Assembly: GCF_026586665.1 (NCBI RefSeq)
Contig: NZ_JAODIY010000004.1
Location: forward strand, 54,119-118,118
DNA: 64,000 nucleotides
Reading direction: 5' to 3'
Source of the DNA: Halovenus rubra
Lineage (GTDB): Archaea > Halobacteriota > Halobacteria > Halobacteriales > Haloarculaceae
Below are positions 1-7,773 of this stretch, in pieces. Within the stretch, counting starts at the first letter, position 1; every line of letters begins with the position of its first letter. The translations under genes were made by a program, and so were the position numbers. Below the pieces are notes generated by a model. It saw nothing but the letters and a program-made list of their open reading frames with translations. It was not told the origin of the DNA and searched no databases.

Positions 1-240
1 TAGCTGGTTGAGAACGAACTGAACCAGCTCGGTGATGATATGGCCGCCAGCACTACGTGAACTATACTCGATAACGTCTTGCTCTGCTCTGAGCGGTGAC
101 TCGTCGCCAATGTTGGCGGTGAGAACGACAATAGAGGTTAACTCGCTTAGTATTCGAGCCAAGTCCCGCTCATGGCTTTTTTCTTCGTGGTCTCCTCCCG
201 GTTGCGTAACGATACAGACATCGTCTATTTCACTGGTCAT
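1..240 (-). CDS. Glycosyltransferase, N-terminal part (runs off the window)
   Basis: Reading leftward from the ATG at 240, an open frame of 80 codons runs off the left edge without a stop. The start reads MTSEIDDVCIVTQPGGDHEE. This resembles the beginning of haloarchaeal group 1 glycosyltransferases, in which a VTQP segment is followed by a conserved region (ILSELTSIVVLTANIGDE) and a short hydrophobic stretch ending FVLNQL. The predicted role is sugar transfer to a lipid carrier or polysaccharide at the cytoplasmic membrane. The neighbouring acetyltransferase and carbamoyltransferase remnant fit a surface-polysaccharide locus. The catalytic part lies outside the window, so the family call rests on the N-terminus only. 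Confidence 0.6.
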   Translation of the reverse strand, partial: MTSEIDDVCIVTQPGGDHEEKSHERDLARILSELTSIVVLTANIGDESPLRAEQDVIEYSSRSAGGHIITELVQFVLNQL

Positions 241-436
241 CTCTTGTCTCACTTTTTAATTGGTGGAACAGCGGTCTCAAGTTGTCTCATTAGAACACTG
301 TGTTGGACGTCGTGTCTATGTACGTACTTATGAGCGGACAAATTGAGTGTATCGGTTCACGTGTAACCTCCGCCCTTGGATACGCTGTTCGACATAGACT
401 GTTCGACTCTCCAAGCGGAGCATTGACCAACCTACG

Positions 437-444
437 TTTATAAT
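437..444 (+). promoter_or_regulatory. TATA box of the acetyltransferase gene
   Basis: The sequence TTTATAAT at 437-444 lies 25-32 bases before the ATG at 469. This is the usual archaeal TATA-to-start distance, so the transcript is probably leaderless and starts at or next to that ATG. This argues for 469 rather than the in-frame GTG at 451. Confidence 0.55.
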
Positions 445-468
445 AATCGCGTGCAAACGAGACATGAT

Positions 469-921
469 ATGACGTTAGTATCTCGATTCATTAGGCGTGT
501 AGAGTCAGATGGACTACTAATGACACTCCATCTGACAGTTGCGTATCTAATTGGAATAAACTTAATAAATATATACAACGCTATCCGCTTCCGTAAACAC
601 AAGATTTTCACATCCTGTGATATATCGATACCACTCCCACAGAGTACAACATTGCCACACCCAGTTGGTATCGTAGTTGGGCACGAGGTAGAGATCGGTA
701 AAAACGTTCGGATTCAACAAAATGTCACAATCGGCAGACCTGAACCAGACCCAGAAGCGGGATATCCAACAATCGGAGACAACGTGCGGATCGGTGCCGG
801 ATCCGTTGTGCTTGGTAATATCGAATTAAATGATGGGTGTGTTGTTGGTGCAAATGCAGTTGTGGTAGATGATGTCAGTGCGAACACAACTGTTGTTGGT
901 GCGCCGGCCGAGGAAAAATAG
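469..921 (+). CDS. Serine O-acetyltransferase-like hexapeptide-repeat acetyltransferase
   Basis: A protein of about 150 residues with a left-handed beta-helix C-terminal half. Hexapeptide turns are visible in runs such as IGKNVRIQQNVTIG, IGDNVRIGAGSVVLG and GCVVGANAVVVDDV, ending VVGAPA, the usual close of CysE/NodB-type acetyltransferases. The N-terminal third is more hydrophobic (LMTLHLTVAYLIGINLINIY), as in polysaccharide-locus SAT homologues rather than in housekeeping CysE. The predicted reaction is transfer of acetyl from acetyl-CoA to a hydroxyl, either a sugar or serine. Context next to a glycosyltransferase favours sugar acetylation. An in-frame GTG at 451 would add six residues, but the TATA spacing supports 469. 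Confidence 0.7.
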   Translation: MTLVSRFIRRVESDGLLMTLHLTVAYLIGINLINIYNAIRFRKHKIFTSCDISIPLPQSTTLPHPVGIVVGHEVEIGKNVRIQQNVTIGRPEPDPEAGYPTIGDNVRIGAGSVVLGNIELNDGCVVGANAVVVDDVSANTTVVGAPAEEK

Positions 922-922
922 A

Positions 923-1230
923 AGCCACCGTCCACCCTACATGCAAGACGGTCCATCACAGACAGTCCGCGAAGAACAAAATACGCGATACTACCGACTA
1001 ATTAGCGAGTTCGATTCTATTACTGGTGTCTGGGTATTGCTGAATATGTCGTTCAACGACCACGGCGAACCAATTGTGACGACTCCAACAGACCCAATCA
1101 AAGACTTCTACAGAGAAGCAGGCAGAGTGCCTCGGGGCTTGACCCCGAGGCAGTCCACGGGATGGGTCTTGATGTGCTCGTGATTGATAATCTCTTGCTC
1201 GAAAGGCCAGACACCCACCTAGAACAGTGA
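923..1230 (+). pseudogene. Remnant of a NodU/CmcH-type carbamoyltransferase (C-terminal part)
   Basis: Only the C-terminal end of the family is present. From 941 the frame reads MQDGPSQTVREEQNTRYYRL, then a stretch containing VLLNMSFNDHGEPIV. This matches the highly conserved LLNTSFN.HGEPIV block of carbamoyltransferases. After DFY the frame breaks at a 47-base insertion (1112-1158). The family sequence resumes in another frame at 1159 with GMGLDVLVIDNLLLE and ends at the TGA at 1228-1230. The 5' part of the gene is missing, because the remnant begins directly after the acetyltransferase stop. The gene is not functional. The conserved family block was the Met/Asn-rich motif of sugar carbamoylation enzymes; here Thr of LLNTSF is Met. 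Confidence 0.75.
1112..1158. mobile_element. 47-base hairpin insertion, probably an IS200/IS605-type footprint (PATE-like)
   Basis: This stretch interrupts the carbamoyltransferase remnant. Removing exactly these 47 bases rejoins DFY with GMGLDVLV, as in intact homologues. It contains a perfect 9-base stem (GCCTCGGGG at 1129-1137, CCCCGAGGC at 1143-1151) with loop CTTGA. Hairpins of this kind sit at the ends of haloarchaeal IS200/IS605 elements and of their palindrome-only derivatives. There is no open frame inside it. The mobile origin is inference; the insertion itself is seen directly. Confidence 0.55.
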
Positions 1231-1443
1231 CTCCTTCCTGAGAAACGTATTCTGAAGAGAAGTTGATCTACTTGGCAAAGAGACCGGCTAATTCTCTTTT
1301 TTGTTGCTCTGTTGAATTTTCGGTAGCGCTCTGTTACTGACAACTATTCAGCTGATCTGTTTTGTCACCTTCTGTTAAAACACTCTCGTTGCTGTACGTA
1401 CCAGCGTATGTTTGATAGTGGGTGTCTGAGGAAAGGCGTCAGT

Positions 1444-3042
1444 TCACGACCGCTTGACGTCGTCGAGCATCAGCTTCCGGAGCACGTCACCGTAGGCCGG
1501 ACGGGTGATGCCAACCCCGATGAGAACACCGATAATCGTGATGATGGCAAATCCTTGGAGATCTCCAAGGCTCAGGACCGCCAGTGGACTCATGGCGATA
1601 ATGGTCGTTCCGGCGGCCATTGCGATGATCCAGAACGCTTTGCGGAACCGGCTCTGGAATACCCGTCCCGTCTCAACTCTTTCTTTCCGTTGTAAGATTT
1701 CATCAGCCATGATGATCAGGTCGTCTAACCCTGTTCCAATGACGGCAATGAGCCCGGCGATGTGGGAGAGGTCCAGCGCCATCCCAAAGGAGGCCGCAAA
1801 GCCAAGCAACAGGAACACCTCACTCGTTGCAGTGAGGAACATCGGGACAGCAACACGAACATCGCGGTACCAGATGTAAACGACGAACGCAACGGTTATC
1901 CACGCTGTAATCGCGGTCAAGAGCGCGAGTGGTTTGAACTGTTGTGCCTGACTGGGTGAGATGAAACTCGCTGATTCGATACTCAGTTCGGTTGGCAACG
2001 CTCCGGACCGGAGATTAATTTCGAGTTGCTGGGCCTCCTCAAAGTTACCGGTTTGCAGGATGAACGAAGGAGTCGTGAGGAAGCTGCCCGAGTTAATCGA
2101 CTCGGCGAGGTCCGGACTCATGCTGGCCCCATAAACGTATTCCCCGTCGACGACTGTGTAGAGACACCATTCGCCCTCTTGTGGACCGCTGTGGGTAGCC
2201 GCATCAAACGAACACCGACCAATCCCGTTGCTCGTGAATCCACCTTCCTGCATGACAGTTGCGTATCGTTCTCCGGCTTGACTCTCAAGTGTGACCGGAA
2301 CGTTTGCCGCTGGGTTCTGTTCGTTGGCAGGCTCTGCAGGCGCGATGCTTGAGAAGTCTTCACCAGTGAGTACTTGCTCGGTTCGCAGCTCCGTTCCGTT
2401 TGAGCTCTCAACGGGGTAGCCAGCGATAATCTGAACCCGGCCGGCGTCACCGATGAGTTCTTTAACCGACTCGCGGTCCTCTCCTGGAACCTCGACGTCG
2501 ATGAAGTTCCCGCCGGTTGCGGAGCCAATTGTTGTTACACTTGACCCGCCAAGCCCTGTTTTGTCGATACGTTCGGATAACGTATCAACGGCAGCACTTC
2601 TGCTCTCGCCCGTGACACCGTCTCTGATGTCGTCAACAGTTATGTCAACACCAACTGTTGAGAGTGCATCAACGAAATCCGATTTCGTAACGGATTTATT
2701 GAACACTTCAACGTCTGCACTGTTCTGTCCGCGCTGGCGAACAGTAACGTCGATACCCTCAAGACCGAGCTCGTCAGCGATACTCCGCTCGACCGAGCCT
2801 TGGTCTTCAGCCGAGATTGAGACTCCCTCAGTGGTCATCCCGATTAGCTTCCCACGAATACGTGTTCCGCCCGAGAGGTCAAGTCCGTACTGAAGATTCG
2901 TCGGGTCGTCGAAGCTCTGTTCACTCTCGTTAAGACCAGTCTCACCGGCGTCAGCGCCGAGTGGGCCAAAGAGTGCGAGTGCAGCCAGCACGCAGAGCCC
3001 GAGCAACAGTAGCACTCGCCAGTTATCCCGTACGTCTATCAT
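1444..3042 (-). CDS. secD: Preprotein translocase subunit SecD
   Basis: SecD of the SecDF complex, which uses the ion gradient to assist late steps of protein export through SecYEG. The 532-residue protein has an N-terminal membrane helix (about residues 10-28), the SecD signature YGLDLSGGTRI near residue 52, and a large extracellular P1 domain. The C-terminal half has about five more helices and includes the motif IGTGLDDLIIMADEI. The ATG at 3042 overlaps the secF stop by four bases (ATGA), so the two are co-transcribed and translationally coupled. Archaeal SecD normally sits next to SecF like this, and the length is normal for haloarchaea. Confidence 0.95.
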   Translation of the reverse strand: MIDVRDNWRVLLLLGLCVLAALALFGPLGADAGETGLNESEQSFDDPTNLQYGLDLSGGTRIRGKLIGMTTEGVSISAEDQGSVERSIADELGLEGIDVTVRQRGQNSADVEVFNKSVTKSDFVDALSTVGVDITVDDIRDGVTGESRSAAVDTLSERIDKTGLGGSSVTTIGSATGGNFIDVEVPGEDRESVKELIGDAGRVQIIAGYPVESSNGTELRTEQVLTGEDFSSIAPAEPANEQNPAANVPVTLESQAGERYATVMQEGGFTSNGIGRCSFDAATHSGPQEGEWCLYTVVDGEYVYGASMSPDLAESINSGSFLTTPSFILQTGNFEEAQQLEINLRSGALPTELSIESASFISPSQAQQFKPLALLTAITAWITVAFVVYIWYRDVRVAVPMFLTATSEVFLLLGFAASFGMALDLSHIAGLIAVIGTGLDDLIIMADEILQRKERVETGRVFQSRFRKAFWIIAMAAGTTIIAMSPLAVLSLGDLQGFAIITIIGVLIGVGITRPAYGDVLRKLMLDDVKRS

Positions 3043-3911
3043 CGTTTCACCCCCTCGTATTTGTACCAGCGAAGTAGACTCATGTTGAGCAAGTACGTGT
3101 TCATCAGGTCTGTTGCGAGACCAAACACGAGAATAAGCGCCACCTCCGGGAGCAGGTCAATTCCGAAGTAATAAGAGACAATTCCCATTGTCGTCATAGC
3201 TGCCAACGACGTCAGTGTCATCGAGATACCCGTTCGCATCGCCTGATACGCGCTCTCGTAGAAGTCACCGCGGCGTCGCAGAACGTGGTTATTTAATAGG
3301 ATATCTGAGTCCACGCTATATCCAATAATCATCAGCAGCGCGGCGACTGCGCCGAGGCTGAGCTTGATGCCAAAGACATTCATCAGCGCAACTGGAACAA
3401 CGATGTCCGAAAATGCTGATGCAACCACTGCCACGCTCGGAATTAGTGCCCGGAACATCGCTGCCACAAGCACGCTCATTCCGACGAATGCAATTATGAT
3501 ACCGAGTAATGCTTCTTGTTGTGTGTCACTCCCGAACGTCGCGGAGCGAGTATCGATTGACTGGATTGCATTGTCACCGTATTCATCTGTAATTACTGAC
3601 TCCAGTTGTGCAGTCTCTTCGAGTTGTGTCTCGACTTCGTAATCACTGCCAAAGCCGATTGCTCGAACCGATTCAATGTCGAACTCTGCCTCCAGCACGT
3701 CACGGACATCACCGGTTGACGCGTCCTCGGCAGTAAACTGGACTGTGGTACCACCTGTAAATTCAAAGCCTAGTGCAACTGGTGTCCCCGTCACCAGATA
3801 CGCAATGAGAATAATTCCCAGAGCGAGAGCAAGAACCGCCAAAGGTATGGCCGCTAACTGACGGTTAGAGTAGTCTTGATAGGGGACCCTCTCTACGTCG
3901 ATACGTCCCAT
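3039..3911 (-). CDS. secF: Preprotein translocase subunit SecF
   Basis: Partner of SecD. The 290-residue protein has an N-terminal helix at about residues 20-42, the SecF hallmark GFEFTGGT near residue 50, a short P1-like domain, then five helices. The conserved stretch IIGYSVDSDILLNNHV near residues 197-212 corresponds to the SecF D4-type motif. It is the first gene of the secF-secD operon. An AT-rich element on the minus strand (GCTTATT around 3935-3941) lies about 27 bases before the ATG at 3911, which suggests a leaderless transcript. Confidence 0.95.
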   Translation of the reverse strand: MGRIDVERVPYQDYSNRQLAAIPLAVLALALGIILIAYLVTGTPVALGFEFTGGTTVQFTAEDASTGDVRDVLEAEFDIESVRAIGFGSDYEVETQLEETAQLESVITDEYGDNAIQSIDTRSATFGSDTQQEALLGIIIAFVGMSVLVAAMFRALIPSVAVVASAFSDIVVPVALMNVFGIKLSLGAVAALLMIIGYSVDSDILLNNHVLRRRGDFYESAYQAMRTGISMTLTSLAAMTTMGIVSYYFGIDLLPEVALILVFGLATDLMNTYLLNMSLLRWYKYEGVKR

Positions 3912-4058
3912 GGGATTTGGTGGTACACCGGGCTGAATAAGCTTTTTCTTCTATCCCTCTCGGAACATCTCTTTTATTGTCATTTGTATACTGGTGCCAT
4001 GCGCTGGTCAGTAGCATTTTCTGCAGTGCATCTGAACTACTAGTCAAGTGAACCCAAT

Positions 4059-4190
4059 ATGAAATTTGATATAATACACGGCGACATCGCACAGCAGTCA
4101 GCCGACGTACTGGGTACCGCTGCGGGGACGACCCTACAGATGGGGTCAGGCGTTGCCGGTGCGCTCCGTCGCGGTGCTGGCTTTTCTTGA
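4059..4190 (+). pseudogene. Truncated macro-domain protein (N-terminal fragment)
   Basis: From the ATG at 4059 the frame encodes 43 residues: MKFDIIHGDIAQQSADVLG, then TAAGTTLQMGSGVAGALRRG, and a stop at 4188-4190. This is the start of a macro domain, the ADP-ribose-binding fold. The normal sequence is GDI..Q.ADALVNAA...L..GSGVAGALRRGAG, after which about 130 more residues should follow. The rest of the domain is absent because the next gene begins 56 bases later. The ATG has a plausible spacing from preceding AT-rich DNA, so a short transcript is possible, but the fold cannot form. Confidence 0.7.
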
Positions 4191-4246
4191 TGCCGTGCCG
4201 GCCGGTTTCCAAACCGTTAACGCTGTCGCGCTCGGTAGCCAGTAGC

Positions 4247-5773
4247 ATGACTCAAGCCGCTGACGTTATTTTGACCAACGGGGCTGTCCACCCGCTTACG
4301 AACGGCGAAACAGGAGCGCCACGGGCCGAAGCTGTCGCCGTCAAAGACGGCACCATCGTGCGAGTCGACTCCGCGTACGAAGTCGACTTCTTGAACGGTG
4401 TGGAGACAGACGTTGTTGATCTTGAAGGCCGGACGCTCCTACCCGGATTTATCGACGCTCACACACATATGGTGATGGTGGGGCGTTACGCTGCGGAGGC
4501 CGATCTCTCCGGCGTTGCTGACCCCCAGAGTTGTCTGGACCTGTTAGCCAACCAGCGCGACGAGAGTGAGGGATGGGTTCTTGGCTTTGGTTACGATGAG
4601 AGCAACTGGGGTGGCGACTACCTCACACGCGACCAACTTGACAACATCAGCACGGAGCGACCGGTCGTGGCCTACCGAGAGGACATGCACCTTGCCTCAG
4701 TCAACAGTGTGGTCCTCAACGGTTACCAAGACCAGATGCCCACCGGTGACGTTCGGACCGAGAGTGGCGAGCCGACTGGTGTGCTCGTTGAGGACGCGCT
4801 TGACGTCCTCTGGGATGAAATTAGTCCCGACCCTGCCGGAATGCGTGAATATCTTCGCGCGGCGCAGGACGAAGCAAACAGTCTTGGTATTACCGGTGTC
4901 CACGATATGGTCCGTCAGTCCCACGCTCCGCGGGTCTATCGGGACATGGATATGGACGACGAACTTTCGCTTCGGGTACGTATCAATTACTGGCGTGACC
5001 ATCTTGATGCGGTACTAGAGGCGGGCCTCCGAACGAACCATGGTAGCGACCGCGTGCAAGTTGGCGGAATCAAGACATTTACTGATGGGAGTATTGGTGG
5101 CCGGACGGCCCGCCTGTCTGAACCGTACGACGACGCCGACGAGGTTGGTGATTGGGTGGTCGACCCAGAAACCGTCCGGGAACTTGTCGAACAGGTTGAC
5201 GATGCCGGGTTACAGATGACAATTCACGCAATCGGCGATAACGCCATTGAACTCGCACTTGACGCATACGAGTCGGCCGACGGTGAGCGACACCGTATCG
5301 AACATGTCGAAGTGGTACGGGATGACCTCGTCGAGCGTCTTGCCGATGATGATGTAGTGGTTTCGGCACAGCCAAACTTCCTCAAGTGGGCACGAGAGGA
5401 CGGGCTGTACGCTGATAGGCTCGGTGAGGAACGCCGGACAGCATCGAACCCGCTTGGCACCTTACTAGCTGCTGGGGCTACCCTTGCATTCGGCAGTGAC
5501 TGCATGCCGATGGACCCGCTTTTTGGTATCGACCAGACAGTAAATGCACCGGCAAGCGGACAAGAACTCTCAGTTACGGATGCGCTCCGTGGCTATACTT
5601 CTGGAGCGGCCTACGCCGGGTTCGACGAGGACCGCCTCGGTACAATCGAGGAGGGCAACTGCGCCGACTTCGTAGCGCTGGCAGAGTCACCGTGGGAAAC
5701 CGACGATATCGCTGGCATTGATGTGTCGATGACTGTTGTCGGCGGGGACGTTGTGTATGACGCTCGCGAGTAA
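4247..5773 (+). CDS. Amidohydrolase family protein (amidohydrolase-3, YtcJ-like)
   Basis: A 508-residue metal-dependent hydrolase of the amidohydrolase-3 group. The N-terminal beta-sandwich (DVILTNGAVHPL) is followed by the metal motif DAHTHM. GGIKTFTDGSIGGRTA carries the family Lys region, followed by the His-containing segments TIHAIGDNAIE and RIEHVEV and the Asp-containing segment FGSDCMPMDP. The C-terminal part returns to the sandwich (GTIEEGNCADFVAL). Homologues act on diverse imide, amide or carbamate bonds, so the substrate cannot be read from sequence. The ATG at 4247 was chosen because it begins the conserved sandwich; an upstream in-frame extension to 4187 overlaps the macro remnant and has no family similarity. 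It stands alone as a rightward unit. Confidence 0.85.
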   Translation: MTQAADVILTNGAVHPLTNGETGAPRAEAVAVKDGTIVRVDSAYEVDFLNGVETDVVDLEGRTLLPGFIDAHTHMVMVGRYAAEADLSGVADPQSCLDLLANQRDESEGWVLGFGYDESNWGGDYLTRDQLDNISTERPVVAYREDMHLASVNSVVLNGYQDQMPTGDVRTESGEPTGVLVEDALDVLWDEISPDPAGMREYLRAAQDEANSLGITGVHDMVRQSHAPRVYRDMDMDDELSLRVRINYWRDHLDAVLEAGLRTNHGSDRVQVGGIKTFTDGSIGGRTARLSEPYDDADEVGDWVVDPETVRELVEQVDDAGLQMTIHAIGDNAIELALDAYESADGERHRIEHVEVVRDDLVERLADDDVVVSAQPNFLKWAREDGLYADRLGEERRTASNPLGTLLAAGATLAFGSDCMPMDPLFGIDQTVNAPASGQELSVTDALRGYTSGAAYAGFDEDRLGTIEEGNCADFVALAESPWETDDIAGIDVSMTVVGGDVVYDARE

Positions 5774-5836
5774 CTAGCTCGCACTCTTAGAAGGGGAAAC
5801 CACTACACCATTAAGCCTACCACACGAACAAACCAT

Positions 5837-6757
5837 ATGAATGTAAGCCCAGTCCGGGTCGACGCGGCTGTCGACCTCAGCTATGGCGTCTTAATTTTTG
5901 CCGCAGTCCTCGTTATGATTCTCGGTCCCGAATCAGTCGGACTGGCATTTGGTATCGGTGTTTTGCTCTCGTATGTTATCCACGTCGTTTGGAAGATGGC
6001 ACGATTCGACGCTGAGTGGATGACCCGGACCGTACAGGAAACTGTCGACGAAACAGTTGGCAAAACTGTCGAGGACACTGTCGGCGAGAAGATGGACGAG
6101 ACGGTCGAACAGTCGGTCGGAGAGGCTGTCGAAGACACCGTTTCGAAGGAGGTTAGCCAGCAGGTCGAGGCAACTGTTGAACAGACAGTCGAAGGTGCCG
6201 TCGAGCAGTCTGTTGAAGGAACTGTCGAAGAATCCGTTGAGAGTGCAGTCGAAGAGTCCGTTGAACAGACCGTTGAAGGGGCCGTCGAGGAAACGGTTGA
6301 GAGTGCAGTCGAAGAATCCGTTGAAGAGACGGTTGAAGGGGCCGTCGAGGGAACGGTAGAGGGTGCAGTCGAGGAATCCGTCGAAGAGACTGTTGAAGGT
6401 GCAGTCGAAGAGTCCGTAGAGGAGACAGTCGAAGGTGCTGTCGAGGAAACGGTAGAGGGTGCAGTCGAGGAGTCCGTCGAAGAGACCGTTGAAGGGGCCG
6501 TCGAGGAAACGGTTGAAAGTGCAGTCGAGGAATCTGTTGAGAGTGCAGTCGAGGAGTCCGTTGAAGAGACCGTCGAAGGTGCAGTCGAAGAGTCCGTAGA
6601 GGAGACAGTCGAAGGTGCTGTCGAGGAAACGGTAGAGGGTGCAGTCGAAGAGTCCGTTGAAGAGACTGTCGAAGGTGCCGTAGAAGAAGCGGTTACAGAG
6701 GCAGTACAGGAGATGGAGGGACCATCACGACCAGAGAGCGACGACGGAGAGACATAA
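5837..6757 (+). CDS. Membrane protein with a long Val-Glu tetrapeptide-repeat domain
   Basis: I do not recognise a functional family. The 306 residues begin with two membrane helices (about 14-31 and 34-54). Residues 58-109 are an acidic variable region already showing a Val every fourth position (TVQETVDETVGKTVEDTV). Residues 110-285 are 44 consecutive tetrapeptides of the form V-E-x-x, mostly VEET, VEGA, VEES and VESA, arranged in larger 12-residue units (VEESVEETVEGA). The protein ends in a short polar tail. A Val every four residues in a Glu-rich helix would put a slowly rotating hydrophobic stripe along a long helix, so an elongated, self-associating rod held to the membrane is a reasonable inference. 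The side of the membrane is not clear. Confidence 0.75.
   Translation: MNVSPVRVDAAVDLSYGVLIFAAVLVMILGPESVGLAFGIGVLLSYVIHVVWKMARFDAEWMTRTVQETVDETVGKTVEDTVGEKMDETVEQSVGEAVEDTVSKEVSQQVEATVEQTVEGAVEQSVEGTVEESVESAVEESVEQTVEGAVEETVESAVEESVEETVEGAVEGTVEGAVEESVEETVEGAVEESVEETVEGAVEETVEGAVEESVEETVEGAVEETVESAVEESVESAVEESVEETVEGAVEESVEETVEGAVEETVEGAVEESVEETVEGAVEEAVTEAVQEMEGPSRPESDDGET
6164..6691 (+). repeat. 44 tandem 12-base coding repeats (V-E-x-x)
   Basis: The coding sequence here is built of 12-base units, themselves grouped into 36-base and longer blocks. Two 74-base stretches, 6395-6468 and 6575-6648, are identical and exactly 180 bases apart, with imperfect similarity continuing on both sides. 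Codon choice varies between other units. The identical pair therefore marks a recent duplication or gene conversion within the array. Confidence 0.9.
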
Positions 6758-6803
6758 CCCGGAAGACCAGTTATGTTAAGCCATTCGGTGTAAATTGATA
6801 GGT

Positions 6804-7769
6804 ATGAACGAGCTTGTAACATTTGGGGAGACGCCGTTACGACTGTCCCCGCCTGGCAAGACACGTGTCGAGAGTGCAGGACAGATGGAACTGTTCGCTG
6901 ATGGGACCGAAAGCAATGTTGCTGTTGCTGCTTCAACACTTGGGACTGATGCACTTTGGGTGAGTAAACTCCCAGACACTGCTGTCGGAAAAAACGTCAC
7001 ACGACAAATCACGTCAACTGGTGTCGAAACGTCGATTACGTGGTCCGATGCGGACCACCGCCAAGGAATCTCGTTTCGCGAAGCGGCGGCATCACCACGA
7101 GAGAGCACGTACTGGCACGACCGTGACCGGACGGCACTGGCGACTACAGCGCCGGGTGACCTTCCCATGGAACAGATACAGGAGGCGTCTGTTGTCTACA
7201 CCTCGTTGAGCAGTGCTGTTCTTTCGGAGGCCGCGACAAACACCGCCGAGGCGATGCTTCGCGCGGGCACTGGAGGCGGTGCTGTAACTGCTGTCGAACT
7301 GGATTATACACCCGGTCTGGAGTCTGCTAATTCGTACGCTCACGCTTTCGACCAAGTCAAAAGCGAAGTTGATGTGCTCATTACCTCTGAGGAGGCGGTT
7401 TCCGATGTGCTTGAGGAGACGGGTTCACCACGGGAACTGACGAATACGCTATCGGCGCTCTATGACCTCCAGATTGTCGTTATCAGGCGTGACGATGGGA
7501 GTGCCATTGCGCTTCACGACACTCCCGGGACAAACGTCGTTCACGAACGCTCAGAAATCCCGTCTGACTCCGTTGATCCGACTGGTGAAGCTAGTGCATT
7601 CACTGGTGGTTTCCTCCACGAGCTCATCCAGGGCTCGGATACTGCGCGTGCTGTCACTGTCGGAGTCGCGTGTTCCGTCTTTGCAAAAACCCTCTCGGGA
7701 CCATTCTTGCGCGTTGAACCCGAGGAAATCGAACCGATTGCAGACGAAGTCGTCGATCACTCACAATAA
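6804..7769 (+). CDS. PfkB-family sugar kinase-like protein lacking the catalytic Asp
   Basis: Ribokinase/PfkB fold of 321 residues. The start (MNELVTFGETPLRLSPPGK) is like haloarchaeal 2-keto-3-deoxygluconate kinases, and residues 34-43 (DGTESNVAVA) match the substrate-site segment G.E.N.A. The C-terminal signature DTTGAGDAF.GG is here DPTGEASAFTGG. At residue 264 the catalytic Asp is Ser, and GAGD reads GEAS. The fold is kept, but phosphotransfer would be expected to be lost or altered. An in-frame TTG at 6795 exists; the ATG at 6804 is preferred because a TATA-like GTTAAG lies about 29 bases before it. The following gene starts five bases after this stop, so the two are likely co-transcribed. 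Confidence 0.75.
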   Translation: MNELVTFGETPLRLSPPGKTRVESAGQMELFADGTESNVAVAASTLGTDALWVSKLPDTAVGKNVTRQITSTGVETSITWSDADHRQGISFREAAASPRESTYWHDRDRTALATTAPGDLPMEQIQEASVVYTSLSSAVLSEAATNTAEAMLRAGTGGGAVTAVELDYTPGLESANSYAHAFDQVKSEVDVLITSEEAVSDVLEETGSPRELTNTLSALYDLQIVVIRRDDGSAIALHDTPGTNVVHERSEIPSDSVDPTGEASAFTGGFLHELIQGSDTARAVTVGVACSVFAKTLSGPFLRVEPEEIEPIADEVVDHSQ

Positions 7770-7773
7770 TGCT

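Noticed and set aside
1231..1443. Repeated GCTCTGTT words that resembled insertion-sequence ends
   Set aside because: The copies are short and imperfect, with no paired end or transposase nearby.
5881..6954. Long minus-strand frame of 357 codons opposite the repeat protein (Ser/Thr-rich)
   Set aside because: It is the mirror of the V-E-x-x repeats: GTC/GAA codons read backwards give Ser and Thr. It has no own promoter or similarity.
7462..7773. Upstream extension of the YgfZ-like frame
   Set aside because: It overlaps the PfkB gene in another frame and lacks family similarity; the ATG at 7774 matches homologues.
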